Below are positions 1-5,805 of a stretch of 25,503 nucleotides of DNA, piece after piece; within the stretch, counting starts at the first letter, position 1; every line of letters begins with the position of its first letter. The notes beneath the pieces are model-generated. The model was not told the origin of the DNA. It did no database searches and worked only from the letters and a program-made list of their open reading frames with translations. The translations under genes and the position numbers were made by a program. This DNA is from a virus. The stretch is from positions 1-25,503 of the IMG/VR virus record IMGVR_UViG_3300005337_000044; one strand, 5' to 3'.

Positions 1-120
1 TGGGCGTGGGACATGGAGGGCTACAAGCAGCTGATGTGGCAGGCGGGCTTTAACGTCGTGCGTCACGAAGAGGTCGGGATGTTTCAGGTAATTCACGCAG
101 TGCCGCGAGGCATGAAGTGA
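1..120 (+). CDS. C-terminal end of a methyltransferase-like protein (partial)
   Basis: The window opens inside a reading frame that ends with TGA at 118-120, giving the last 39 residues. The tail (WAWDMEGYKQLM, then a short beta-rich end) resembles the C-terminus of the next gene, which has GWDLFGMSQIL followed by a similar beta-rich end. By that similarity it is probably a second class I SAM methyltransferase, so the two genes may be tandem paralogues. The stop overlaps the GTG start of the next gene (GTGA), which implies translational coupling. The catalytic part lies outside the window, so the identification rests only on the C-terminal match. Confidence 0.5.
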   Translation, partial: WAWDMEGYKQLMWQAGFNVVRHEEVGMFQVIHAVPRGMK

Positions 121-674
121 TCAAGAGACTTCGGCCGACGCACAGCGAGGAGACACTCGCTGACATGTACAGCGCCCCGTATGACTCCACTAAGTGGGAC
201 GAGCACAATCACCGTGTGGAGTGGACGATCGAGCGACTCCAGCTCTTCCTGACACTGCGTCAAGAGATCACGAGCATTGCCGACCTATCGTGTGGCGATG
301 GACGCATCATCGATGGACTTGAGACCAATGCGTCGAAAACGAAGAGCGACATTAGCATGAAGGGCGGTGAGTCGATTGAGCGGATGATCACAAAGATAAG
401 CGCGGATCTTCTTATCTGCTCTGAGACGCTGGAGCACCTTGACGACCCCAAGTGGGTGCTTGCCGCCGCGACGAAGCGATTTAAGTGGATCTGCATCACT
501 ACCCCACTGGGCGAGGACGACCCCGAGAAGAACTATGAGCATTACTGGGGATGGGACCTCTTTGGCATGTCACAAATCCTCGAGCAAACGTTGTGGGCGC
601 CTCGCTGGGTCGATACGCTCAATGAGTCGTACTACACGTACCAGCTTTGGATCGCGAGGTCAACGTGGGCCTGA
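117..674 (+). CDS. SAM-dependent methyltransferase (class I)
   Basis: This 185-residue protein starts at a GTG that overlaps the upstream stop. Residues about 56-62 (ADLSCGDG) match the glycine-rich SAM-binding motif I. Residues about 96-108 (DLLICSETLEHLDDP) match motif IV of small-molecule and sugar methyltransferases, where LEHLDDP is typical. The middle between motif I and motif IV is short and Lys/Ser-rich, so the domain is compact. It sits directly upstream of two glycosyltransferases, which suggests it acts on a glycan or on a glycosylated phage product. The substrate cannot be read from the sequence; an O-methyltransferase of a sugar is the simplest guess. Confidence 0.75.
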   Translation: MIKRLRPTHSEETLADMYSAPYDSTKWDEHNHRVEWTIERLQLFLTLRQEITSIADLSCGDGRIIDGLETNASKTKSDISMKGGESIERMITKISADLLICSETLEHLDDPKWVLAAATKRFKWICITTPLGEDDPEKNYEHYWGWDLFGMSQILEQTLWAPRWVDTLNESYYTYQLWIARSTWA

Positions 675-1261
675 AGTCAGGAATCACCGTCGCGATCCCA
701 ACCATCCCGCCGCGGGTGGGTTTATTGCAGCGCGCGGTGGCATCAGTCCTCCTCCAGACGCATCCAGCCGCTGGTCTGGCGGTAGCCGTCGACTACGCGA
801 AGCAGGGAGCACCAGCGACGAGACAGCGTGCGCTCGACATGGTCGACACCCAGTGGGTTGCGTTTCTGGATGATGACGACGAGTTCATGCCGATGCATCT
901 CGAGACGCTGTGGAGCGCGGCACACGCCTACGACGCGGACTACGTGTACTCGTGGTTCGAGACGATTCCCGCTGGGTGTGATCCGTTCCCCGCGCGGCCT
1001 CACTACCTCGACCCATGGGACAACGCCGCGCCACGACAGACGACGATCACGACACTCGTCCGGACGGAACTCGCCAAGAAGGTGGGATTCGCGGACTTCG
1101 ACGATAAGGGTGAACTCATTCACGGGCAGCGGCACGGTGAGGACTGGTCGTTCACACTGGGCTGTGTAGAGCAAGGAGCTAAGATCCATCACGTCGTGGC
1201 GAAGACGTGGTACTGGCATCACGACAGTGGGAACACGAGTGGGCAGGCGGATCGCTGGTGA
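665..1261 (+). CDS. Family 2-type (GT-A) glycosyltransferase
   Basis: The protein has 198 residues. GTG at 665 is preferred because GAGG (656-659) lies five bases upstream; a TTG at 647 is an in-frame alternative. The N-terminus AIPTIPPR, the AVASVLLQT helix, the A-x-RQRALD segment and the acidic cluster WVAFLDDDDEF follow the order seen in GT-A fold family 2 glycosyltransferases, where the DDD cluster binds the metal and nucleotide sugar. Conserved Trp, His and acidic residues (HGEDWSF, WYWHHDSG) follow near the end. It overlaps both neighbours, so methyltransferase, GT-A and GT-B enzymes are made together. Acceptor and sugar donor are unknown; virion protein, DNA or host surface are all possible. 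Confidence 0.8.
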   Translation: MGLKSGITVAIPTIPPRVGLLQRAVASVLLQTHPAAGLAVAVDYAKQGAPATRQRALDMVDTQWVAFLDDDDEFMPMHLETLWSAAHAYDADYVYSWFETIPAGCDPFPARPHYLDPWDNAAPRQTTITTLVRTELAKKVGFADFDDKGELIHGQRHGEDWSFTLGCVEQGAKIHHVVAKTWYWHHDSGNTSGQADRW

Positions 1262-2328
1262 AGATCGGAGTCTTTCCCGCTGACCTCTACGGCTGTGGGT
1301 ACTATCGCCTCATCTGGCCGGCGATGCAGCTCCAGCTCGAGGGTCACGACATCGACATCATCAACCCCGCTGATCGTCATTCGATGTTCTCACTTGAGAT
1401 CGATGAGACGACGGGTGAGGTCACCGGTGAGAACGTGCGCTTTCCCGCGCAGTACGACGTCATCGTCTTTCAGCGGATCACGCATAAGTATCTCGCGCAG
1501 ATCATTCCGTACATCCGTGCGAAGGGTATCGCGGTCGTCGTCGATGTGGATGACGATCTTCACAACATCTCTACGACGAATCCGATGTACCTGGCACTTC
1601 ATCCAAAGAAGCGACCCGGCCATCCCGCGGCAGATCACTCATGGGCGTGGGCTGAGGTTGCGTTCAACAACGCGACGATGGTGATGACGACGACACCGGC
1701 CCTCGCTAAGAAGTACGGCAAGGTGTCACGCATCCTCCCAAACTACGTACCCGCGCAGGCCCTGGAGGTGGAGCATAAGGACTCACCGATCTTCGGATGG
1801 GGAGGCGGACTCCACTCGCATGCTGATGACATCCCGGTACTCGGTAACTCAGTGGCGCGTCTCGTTCAGGAGGGACATCGGTTCCGCATCATCGGTCCCG
1901 ACATCGGTGTACGTCAGGCGTTTCGTCTACCGTCACGTGAGAGTTTTGAGGCAACTGGTCCGGTTGAACTTAATTACTGGATCTCAGCTCTCGCGCTCTT
2001 GGGTGTCGGCCTCGCGCCACTCGCTTCGTCGACGTTCAACCGCGCCAAGTCATGGCTCAAGCCGATGGAGTATGCCGCGGCCGGCGTGCCATGTGTTGTC
2101 TCGCCGTCTCCGGCATACCGCGAGTTGGCCGACAAGTATGGCATCGGTGATGTGGCTGAGAAACCCAAGGACTGGTACAAACTCGTCCGCAGACTCGTAA
2201 CCGATGAGGCCTACAGACTCGACCGCAGTGCGGAATCGCGTGCCGCAGCGGCGGAATTGACGATCGAAAAGCACGCATGGCGCTGGATGGAGGCCTGGGA
2301 AGAGGCCCTCCGAATCCAGCGCCAGTAA
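1258..2328 (+). CDS. GT-B glycosyltransferase (family 1/4-like)
   Basis: This 356-residue protein starts at the GTG at 1258, which overlaps the stop of the previous gene (GTGA); an upstream in-frame GTG at 1207 would sit deep inside that gene. An N-terminal Rossmann-like half (KIGVFPADLYGCGYYR, then QYDVIVFQR and a VVVDVDDDLH segment) is followed by a second half with FGWGGGLHSHADDI, FRIIGPD and KPMEYAAAGVPCVVS. The last motif is the sugar-nucleotide-binding E-x-x-x-x-G-x-P signature of GT4-type enzymes. The length fits a complete enzyme. It is the last rightward gene; the leftward cluster ends only five bases beyond its stop. Confidence 0.85.
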   Translation: MKIGVFPADLYGCGYYRLIWPAMQLQLEGHDIDIINPADRHSMFSLEIDETTGEVTGENVRFPAQYDVIVFQRITHKYLAQIIPYIRAKGIAVVVDVDDDLHNISTTNPMYLALHPKKRPGHPAADHSWAWAEVAFNNATMVMTTTPALAKKYGKVSRILPNYVPAQALEVEHKDSPIFGWGGGLHSHADDIPVLGNSVARLVQEGHRFRIIGPDIGVRQAFRLPSRESFEATGPVELNYWISALALLGVGLAPLASSTFNRAKSWLKPMEYAAAGVPCVVSPSPAYRELADKYGIGDVAEKPKDWYKLVRRLVTDEAYRLDRSAESRAAAAELTIEKHAWRWMEAWEEALRIQRQ

Positions 2329-2333
2329 GAGCG

Positions 2334-2423
2334 TTACTTCACAAGCTCGGGAAGCAACACGACGAGCGTGATCGCAGTAGTGATGATGACGACTGCAACG
2401 ACTTGCGCGATGAACTGCCTCAT
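2334..2423 (-). CDS. 29-residue single-span membrane micro-protein
   Basis: The start ATG at 2421-2423 overlaps the WhiB stop as TGATG, and GGAGG lies five bases upstream, an excellent ribosome binding site. The peptide is almost entirely one hydrophobic helix (VVAVVIITTAITLVVLL, residues about 9-25) with MRQFIAQ before it and a Glu/Lys tail. It is the last gene of the leftward cluster and stops five bases from the convergent glycosyltransferase stop. Phages encode many such peptides, some of which tune membranes or host functions; nothing here defines the role. The coupling and RBS make it very likely to be translated. Confidence 0.7.
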   Translation of the reverse strand: MRQFIAQVVAVVIITTAITLVVLLPELVK

Positions 2424-2779
2424 CAAATCCTCCAGGAGAGCCCGCAAGAGATGCAGATTTCCTCGTTCACCATCTCGAAGATGTCTTGACTTGCACAGCC
2501 CGGACACGCCGTCCGGGCTGTCTTCGTTGCGAGCTTCGTGCGCTGTCGAGGCGTGGTTCCGCCCCACATGCCGTGTGGCTGCTTCGTTGCGGTGGCCCAC
2601 TTGAGGCACTCATCCTTGATGATGCAGCGATTGCAGTAGGCAAGCACCTCAGGGCTCGCCAGATCACGCCTCTCCACGTTCTCGTCGAAGAAGATGTCGG
2701 GATCGGCAGCACGACACGCGGCGACAGACATGTCCGGCATCGGCACAGCGAGTGGCCTAGGCGCGGGCATCTTAGTCAC
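2423..2779 (-). CDS. WhiB-family regulator with extra C-terminal zinc-ribbon-like tail
   Basis: This 118-residue protein has the WhiB cysteine pattern: C22, C49, C52 and C58 (C-x2-C-x5-C), followed by the GMWGG turn at 70-74 and a basic TPRQR stretch. WhiB proteins bind a 4Fe-4S cluster, partner sigma factors and bind DNA, and occur only in Actinobacteria and their phages. The C-terminus adds C92-x2-C95 and C109-x2-C112, a separate potential zinc knuckle that is not part of the usual family. A GTG at 2779 is chosen; ATG at 2770 is equally plausible, and both overlap or abut the upstream stop. It probably regulates host or phage promoters. An 11-bp palindrome at 2495-2521 falls where the first CxxC is encoded. 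Confidence 0.9.
   Translation of the reverse strand: MTKMPAPRPLAVPMPDMSVAACRAADPDIFFDENVERRDLASPEVLAYCNRCIIKDECLKWATATKQPHGMWGGTTPRQRTKLATKTARTACPGCASQDIFEMVNEEICISCGLSWRI
2495..2521. other. Perfect 11-bp inverted repeat inside the whiB-like gene
   Basis: ACAGCCCGGAC and GTCCGGGCTGT flank a five-base loop. The repeat lies in frame within the WhiB-like gene and encodes the TACPGCA segment that begins its zinc-ribbon tail. No T-run follows on either strand. A related CAGCCCGGAC arm occurs in the hairpin at 13189-13227. Confidence 0.7.
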
Positions 2780-3131
2780 TCGGCACCAAAACCATCATGC
2801 CGATCATGCGCTCGAGCAGCTGATTCTGCGCCTCGAGGCCGTACATCTGAGACTTGGCCATGAACCACTGATGATCGGCGACGTGCGCCTTCCACAGCGG
2901 ATCGGTGGCGAGTGCGGACGACACCCGCTGGGCGAGTTCGTGATCGAAGGTCCGCTTGTCGTAGAACGATGGGTTGGCGGTCCACTTGATCTTCATGTCA
3001 CGCGAGGCGACCTCGGTAACACGGTTCTTGCGCTTGTGCGCGTCGCGCTGGGCCTCTTCAGCCAGCTTCAGGAAGTGGACCTGAAGGGCTCGAGTCGACA
3101 TACCCTGCGTTGAAGAATCCACTGGGGGCAT
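2772..3131 (-). CDS. Uncharacterised phage protein, 119 residues
   Basis: I do not recognise this protein. It is hydrophilic and helical, with a basic stretch (EEAQRDAHKRKNRVTEVASRD) and a C-terminal helix ending in NQLLERMIGMMVLVPSD. The start is uncertain: ATG 3131 has GGAG ten bases upstream and lies inside the upstream gene, while ATG 3101 would give 109 residues with a poorly placed AGGG. I chose 3131. The end overlaps the WhiB start. It belongs to a tight leftward operon of small genes that begins at the promoter near 3540-3568. Confidence 0.65.
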   Translation of the reverse strand: MPPVDSSTQGMSTRALQVHFLKLAEEAQRDAHKRKNRVTEVASRDMKIKWTANPSFYDKRTFDHELAQRVSSALATDPLWKAHVADHQWFMAKSQMYGLEAQNQLLERMIGMMVLVPSD

Positions 3132-3327
3132 CAGTGTGCATCTCCTTCGTCTTCTCGTCCTTGTACTTCTCAGCCTCCTGCTGGAAGGCCGTCGCAACTG
3201 CTGTCGCAAAGATGTGCACCGCGGGCTCAGTGTGCTTGGCCGCGTCCGCGTTCTCGAGCCACTCCGATTGAGCCTTCAGCATCGCCTGCCGGATGCTCTC
3301 TCGCTCACTTCGGTACTCGATCACCAT
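3058..3327 (-). CDS. Uncharacterised small phage protein, 89 residues
   Basis: The ATG at 3325-3327 overlaps the upstream stop as TGATG, and GGAGG lies four bases ahead. Residues 1-65 are predominantly helical and charged (ERESIRQAMLKAQSEWLENADAAK, then AVHIFATAVATAFQQEAEKYKDEK). The last 25 residues are Gly/Pro/Ser-rich and probably disordered; they overlap the following gene by about 74 bases, which suggests that the tail is constrained by the downstream start rather than by its own function. No family is recognised. Confidence 0.65.
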   Translation of the reverse strand: MVIEYRSERESIRQAMLKAQSEWLENADAAKHTEPAVHIFATAVATAFQQEAEKYKDEKTKEMHTDAPSGFFNAGYVDSSPSGPLPEAG

Positions 3328-3509
3328 CAGTCCTCCAGGTTGTTGAGGATCTCGAGCAGCTCTGCCGCTCCGTAGACCCAGGTCTCACCGCACTCGCACT
3401 CTGCCTCACCAGTGAGGGTGTTGACAGCGATGCGTGATCCGCCCGGTGGCGGGTCACAGAGAACACGAGGGCAGTCGGTTGCAATGATGTCTGCCATGTA
3501 CGAGAGCAT
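3327..3509 (-). CDS. Small Cys-containing protein, 60 residues
   Basis: The ATG at 3507-3509 has GGAGG five bases upstream. The centre of the protein has C18 and a CxC pair at about 38-40 (AECECGETWVYG) after a Pro/Gly-rich loop (CDPPPGGSRIAV), which could bind a metal. The C-terminus is a short acidic helix (AAELLEILNNLED). It is the first gene after the promoter at 3540-3568 and couples by TGATG to the next gene. No family is recognised. Confidence 0.65.
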   Translation of the reverse strand: MLSYMADIIATDCPRVLCDPPPGGSRIAVNTLTGEAECECGETWVYGAAELLEILNNLED

Positions 3510-3539
3510 CTCGTCCTCCGTCGTTTCGTCGTTGAGATT

Positions 3540-3568
3540 AATATATCGATGAATGACACGCTTGTAAA
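3540..3568 (-). promoter_or_regulatory. Promoter with -35 and -10 boxes for the small-gene/WhiB operon
   Basis: On the minus strand TTTACA (3568-3563) and TATATT (3545-3540) are separated by 17 bases. The segment from the -10 box onward (GATATATTAATCTCAAC) matches the promoter at 23488-23498 at 15 of 17 positions. The first start codon is at 3509. A terminator-like hairpin lies just upstream at 3575-3605, so this operon is insulated. Confidence 0.65.
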
Positions 3569-3574
3569 TACGAA

Positions 3575-3605
3575 AGTGGGAGGATCCGTACTGGATCCTC
3601 CCACT
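3575..3605 (-). terminator. 13-bp perfect hairpin, probable terminator
   Basis: AGTGGGAGGATCC pairs with GGATCCTCCCACT around a five-base loop, with no mismatch. On the minus strand the stem is followed by TTTCGTATTT, a weak T-rich tract. It lies 18 bases downstream of the 46-residue acidic gene and ahead of the next promoter. Confidence 0.65.
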
Positions 3606-3622
3606 GAATGATGAGCCGGCGA

Positions 3623-3763
3623 TCAGCCTCGGTCGCGCGTCTCCTCCGCGTCGTCCTCGTCGGCGTCCTCGTCCTCGTCCCCGCCGTCGGCGTCCCAGTC
3701 GCTGAGCTGCTCGTCGGTGTCGGGGAAGGCGCTCTGCGCCTCGTCTCGCTCTCGATCAGTCAT
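3623..3763 (-). CDS. 46-residue highly acidic protein
   Basis: The ATG at 3761-3763 is preceded by AAGGAGGAG with ideal spacing. The peptide starts MTDRERDEAQSAFPDTDEQL and then becomes almost wholly acidic (DGGDEDEDADEDDAEE) before RDRG. About half of all residues are Asp or Glu. It has its own promoter (3797-3807) and hairpin terminator (3575-3605), so it is a monocistronic unit. Very acidic small phage proteins are often DNA mimics or anti-host factors, but the low-complexity tail could also be a simple disordered linker. That role is inference only. Confidence 0.7.
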   Translation of the reverse strand: MTDRERDEAQSAFPDTDEQLSDWDADGGDEDEDADEDDAEETRDRG

Positions 3764-3796
3764 GTCTCCTCCTTCTAGGCGTTTCCTCTCGAGTTA

Positions 3797-3807
3797 ATTG
3801 TATCAGG
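3797..3807 (-). promoter_or_regulatory. Extended -10 promoter (CCTGATACAAT)
   Basis: On the minus strand CCTGATACAAT combines a TGN extension with the -10 box TACAAT. It lies between the DUF932 stop and the acidic mini-gene, whose ATG is 34 bases downstream of the -10. No -35 match is visible at 17 bases. It is one of eight similar elements in the window. Confidence 0.6.
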
Positions 3808-3814
3808 TCTTGTG

Positions 3815-4849
3815 TCACTTAGCGGCGTTAACGCGCAGGATGTGCGCGGTGGCGAGGTTGATGTACTTATGCGTGGTACCCTGTAGCGCGTTCAGGAACT
3901 TGCTCTCCGGCGTCCCACCCTTGCGCCAGTCGAAGTGGTCACTCACGGCGTTGACGAGGCCCCAGCCGGTGCCGGACCACCCGACGGTCGGAGCGTGCTT
4001 CCACTTCTCGATGAGCAAGTCGACGAGCTCGTCCTTGCCCTTCATCGGGCTCTTGGCGAGCACGCGTCCCAGAATCACCTTCGCCTGCTCGTCATTCAGC
4101 TTCACGTTCGCGAGCCGCGTGACGAGTTCCTTGTACCGCGCCACGTAAGCGGCGAGCTTGCCCAGGGAGGTGTGCGCCTCCACGAGCTTGTCCTTCATCG
4201 TGCTGGTGTGACGAACCGCCCAGCGGTGCTCGACGTTCGCGGCGAACGACGTCAGTGTGAGCTGGTTCATGCACTTGCCTCGAAGCGGCATCGCCATGAT
4301 CTCCACCGCCCGCGTGAGGTCCATGCTCGTCCGCAGAACGGCGAACATCTCGTGCGGGTCCTGACCGTCCAGCACGTTGACCTGCAGGCTGTCGGGAAGC
4401 CTGACGACCATGAAACCCTGCTTGCCGCCCTTGAGCGCACCGGCCGCGACGTACCGCGCACCCTCGCCACCCAGCGCGTTCACCGCCGAGTCCATGAAAT
4501 CGAACGCCTCGTGGTACTGGAGTACCGGGTAGCCCGACGAGACGATGCTCAGCGGCTCCAGCGTGTCATCCCGCACGACGACCTTGCGGTTCGTCATGTT
4601 GCGGAGGCAAGACGGCGACGTGTCCTCCGCACTCCCGACACCCATCTCGTCGGAACCTGCGGTGCCGATGTCCTCACAAGTGAAGTACACGTTGCGCAGC
4701 GAGACTGTGAAGTCCAGACCGCCGTGCTTCGCCGCGTCCTGCGCCGTGACAGCGCCGTTCGTGACCTTGCCGAGCTTCATCCACGGGACCATGCGATCCG
4801 TGAACTGGACGTTCTTCCCGCCCTCAGCGAGCTCAACGCTCTGCGTCAT
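3815..4849 (-). CDS. DUF932 phage/plasmid-like protein
   Basis: The protein has 344 residues. The N-terminal segment PWMKLGKVTNGAVTAQDAAKHGGLDFTVSLRNVY follows the DUF932 (phage/plasmid-like, TIGR03299) pattern of a W-x-x-LG segment, a helix ending GLD-[FW]-x-V, and a beta strand. The LSIVSSGYPVLQYHEAFDFMD segment and the central VLRTSMDLTRAVEIMAM also fit that family. Function in the family is unknown; members are common in phages and plasmids and have been linked loosely to DNA metabolism. AAGGA lies nine bases before the ATG. The gene is preceded within the same probable transcript by the RNA cluster at 4885-5195 and has no promoter of its own that I can see. Confidence 0.8.
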   Translation of the reverse strand: MTQSVELAEGGKNVQFTDRMVPWMKLGKVTNGAVTAQDAAKHGGLDFTVSLRNVYFTCEDIGTAGSDEMGVGSAEDTSPSCLRNMTNRKVVVRDDTLEPLSIVSSGYPVLQYHEAFDFMDSAVNALGGEGARYVAAGALKGGKQGFMVVRLPDSLQVNVLDGQDPHEMFAVLRTSMDLTRAVEIMAMPLRGKCMNQLTLTSFAANVEHRWAVRHTSTMKDKLVEAHTSLGKLAAYVARYKELVTRLANVKLNDEQAKVILGRVLAKSPMKGKDELVDLLIEKWKHAPTVGWSGTGWGLVNAVSDHFDWRKGGTPESKFLNALQGTTHKYINLATAHILRVNAAK

Positions 4850-4884
4850 GTCTACACATCCTTCGTCGTGCGCCTTGTTGCGCG

Positions 4885-5034
4885 TGGATCAGACGGGATT
4901 CGAACCCGCCATCGGACTACTTACGATCATCTCAACCTACCACGCAGGTTGAACGAGACTCACGCTTTTGTCCCTCCCGCTCTCGCGGTGCCAGGGCCAA
5001 GGTGCCCTGCTCTCTCCATTGAGCTATCTGACCC
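4885..5034 (-). tRNA. Interrupted tRNA-like gene (large insertion in the anticodon region)
   Basis: Read on the minus strand, the 5' end GGGTCAG (5034-5028) pairs at all seven positions with CTGATCC (4892-4886), including one G-T wobble. A D-arm follows (GCTC, loop AATGGAGA, GAGC). At the 3' side lies a canonical T-arm (GCGGG, TTCGAAT, CCCGT). Only four pairs of an anticodon stem can be drawn (GGGC with GTCC), and about 84 bases lie between its arms instead of seven. No CCA is encoded. Hairpins such as CAGGGC/GCCCTG and CCGC/GCGG lie inside the insertion. It could instead be two decayed tRNAs. I cannot assign an amino acid. Confidence 0.5.
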
Positions 5035-5035
5035 G

Positions 5036-5117
5036 CTGTGAGAGATGGAGTCGAACCATCGTATCCGAATGGCTGTGCTGGCTCATCCGGCGGCTTCACC
5101 AAGTAGCCGATCTCGCA
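5036..5117 (-). tRNA. tRNA-like gene with a 16-base anticodon loop
   Basis: On the minus strand the parts are: acceptor TGCGAGA with TCTCACA (six of seven pairs), D-arm GGCT/AGCC with a GG-containing loop, stem CCGGA with TTCGG, a four-base variable region, and a T-arm GATGG-TTCGACT-CCATC. The loop between CCGGA and TTCGG has 16 bases rather than seven, and no five-pair stem with a seven-base loop can be drawn in its place. It begins five bases after the twin-hairpin RNA and ends one base before the next tRNA-like gene. No CCA is encoded. The amino acid cannot be assigned. Confidence 0.5.
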
Positions 5118-5122
5118 TCAAG

Positions 5123-5195
5123 CGGAACGGTGGCGGCAGCTTGCTTCCGCCGCCAGGGCTTGCTTCCCTTCCGGTATCTCTCCATCTCCGTTCCG
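5123..5195 (-). ncRNA. Candidate structured RNA with two identical seven-base hairpin loops
   Basis: The ends CGGAACGG (5195-5188) and CCGTTCCG (5130-5123) form a perfect eight-pair stem. Inside, a hairpin at 5168-5156 (GGG, loop AAGCAAG, CCC) abuts a nine-pair hairpin at 5155-5131 (TGGCGGCGG, loop AAGCAAG, CTGCCGCCA). One pair of the second stem is G-U on the minus strand but would be A-C on the plus strand, which supports leftward transcription. The promoter at 5204-5214 predicts transcription starting at about 5196, the first base of the structure. No ORF with an RBS fits here. The RNA has six GGA triplets. Function is unknown. Confidence 0.5.
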
Positions 5196-5203
5196 ATGAG
5201 ATA

Positions 5204-5214
5204 ACTCTAACAGG
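5204..5214 (-). promoter_or_regulatory. Extended -10 promoter (CCTGTTAGAGT) of the RNA cluster
   Basis: On the minus strand CCTGTTAGAGT is followed by TATCTCATC, like the start regions of sister promoters. TTGCAC lies 18 bases upstream of the -10 box TAGAGT as a fair -35 box. The expected start, about seven bases after the box, coincides with the first stem of the twin-hairpin RNA. It would drive the RNA cluster and the DUF932 gene. Confidence 0.6.
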
Positions 5215-5380
5215 ATCGAGTGACCCAGTGCAACCAAATCACAAAAATCATCACAAGATTTCTCTACAGCGTGTTGATGTCGAAAAACATCCGTTAGTCG
5301 ACTATCGGACTAGTCCCGAACGTGGCTCCAGGGAGGTCTAGGGATTTGACTCATTGACGGTTTTGTCCAGTTTATACGCA
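5215..5380. other. Non-coding gap with short palindromes and repeats
   Basis: No gene is apparent. The stretch is AT-richer than its surroundings and contains two adjacent perfect palindromes, TAGTCGACTA (5295-5304) and GACTAGTC (5308-5315), plus a TTGTGAT repeat pair (minus strand, near 5241-5262). These could be operator sites for the RNA-cluster promoter at 5204, but nothing in the sequence proves this. Confidence 0.4.
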
Positions 5381-5420
5381 CGAAGAAGCCCAGTGACCGC
5401 CGCAAGTCACTGGGCTCTTC
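5381..5420 (-). terminator. Strong hairpin downstream of the lysis cassette
   Basis: AGCCCAGTGAC (5387-5397) pairs perfectly with GTCACTGGGCT (5406-5416), and GAAGA/TCTTC extends the stem with a bulge. It lies about 40 bases after the last lysis-cassette gene. No clear T-run follows on the minus strand, so intrinsic termination is likely but not certain. Confidence 0.55.
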
Positions 5421-5429
5421 GATCGGTGT

Positions 5430-5449
5430 CGCGGTTCTCGCCAACCGCG
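5430..5449 (-). terminator. Second hairpin after the lysis cassette
   Basis: CGCGGTT and AACCGCG form a perfect seven-pair stem with a six-base loop, 11 bases after the stop of the last membrane gene. With the hairpin at 5381-5420 it makes a tandem that probably ends lysis transcription or protects the 3' end. Confidence 0.45.
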
Positions 5450-5460
5450 CCTCTCGATGG

Positions 5461-5805
5461 TTAGGGAGCCTGCTCAGGTGGTACGCTCGCCACCACCTGT
5501 GGGCGATACCACAGTGCGGCAGCTGTGGCGACGAGAGTCAGGACGAGACCCTGCACCTCTGGGGTCCAGTGAAGACCAAATGAAATGGCGACGGCGATCA
5601 GTGCCTTGACGAGGCCGACGATCGCGGGAACGAGCTTCTCCTTCTCGAGGAGAGCCGCCGTGATGAATCCGAAGATGACGAGGATGGCAGAGTTCAGCAC
5701 GCCCTGCTGCTCGTCACTGAGGTGCAGGATGAAAGCACTGAGCACCGCGATGAGCGAGCTCAGAAACGCTATGATGAGGGCTGGTTCACGGCCGAAGATC
5801 TTCAT
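5461..5805 (-). CDS. Holin-like four-span membrane protein
   Basis: ATG 5803-5805 has GGAGG seven bases upstream, which excludes the longer frame from 5871. The 114-residue protein has four hydrophobic segments: about 9-29 (ALIIAFLSSLIAVLSAFIL), 37-55, 60-82 and 88-104, with a short soluble C-terminus (YRPQVVASVPPEQAP). It is the last gene of the cassette that begins with the endolysin, and overlaps the previous membrane gene. Position and topology suggest a holin that opens the membrane for the endolysin. The 111-residue neighbour is an alternative holin, so one may be an antiholin. Confidence 0.65.
   Translation of the reverse strand: MKIFGREPALIIAFLSSLIAVLSAFILHLSDEQQGVLNSAILVIFGFITAALLEKEKLVPAIVGLVKALIAVAISFGLHWTPEVQGLVLTLVATAAALWYRPQVVASVPPEQAP

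Noticed and set aside
2495-2521. Perfect palindrome as a terminator of the WhiB operon
   Set aside because: It lies inside the WhiB-like coding frame, no T-run follows, and another coupled gene continues downstream.
3935-5041. A 368-codon open frame on the plus strand opposite the DUF932 gene
   Set aside because: It is a shadow of a strongly coding minus-strand gene in GC-rich DNA; its product is repetitive in Arg/Val/Asp, has no RBS at its start and runs into the RNA cluster.
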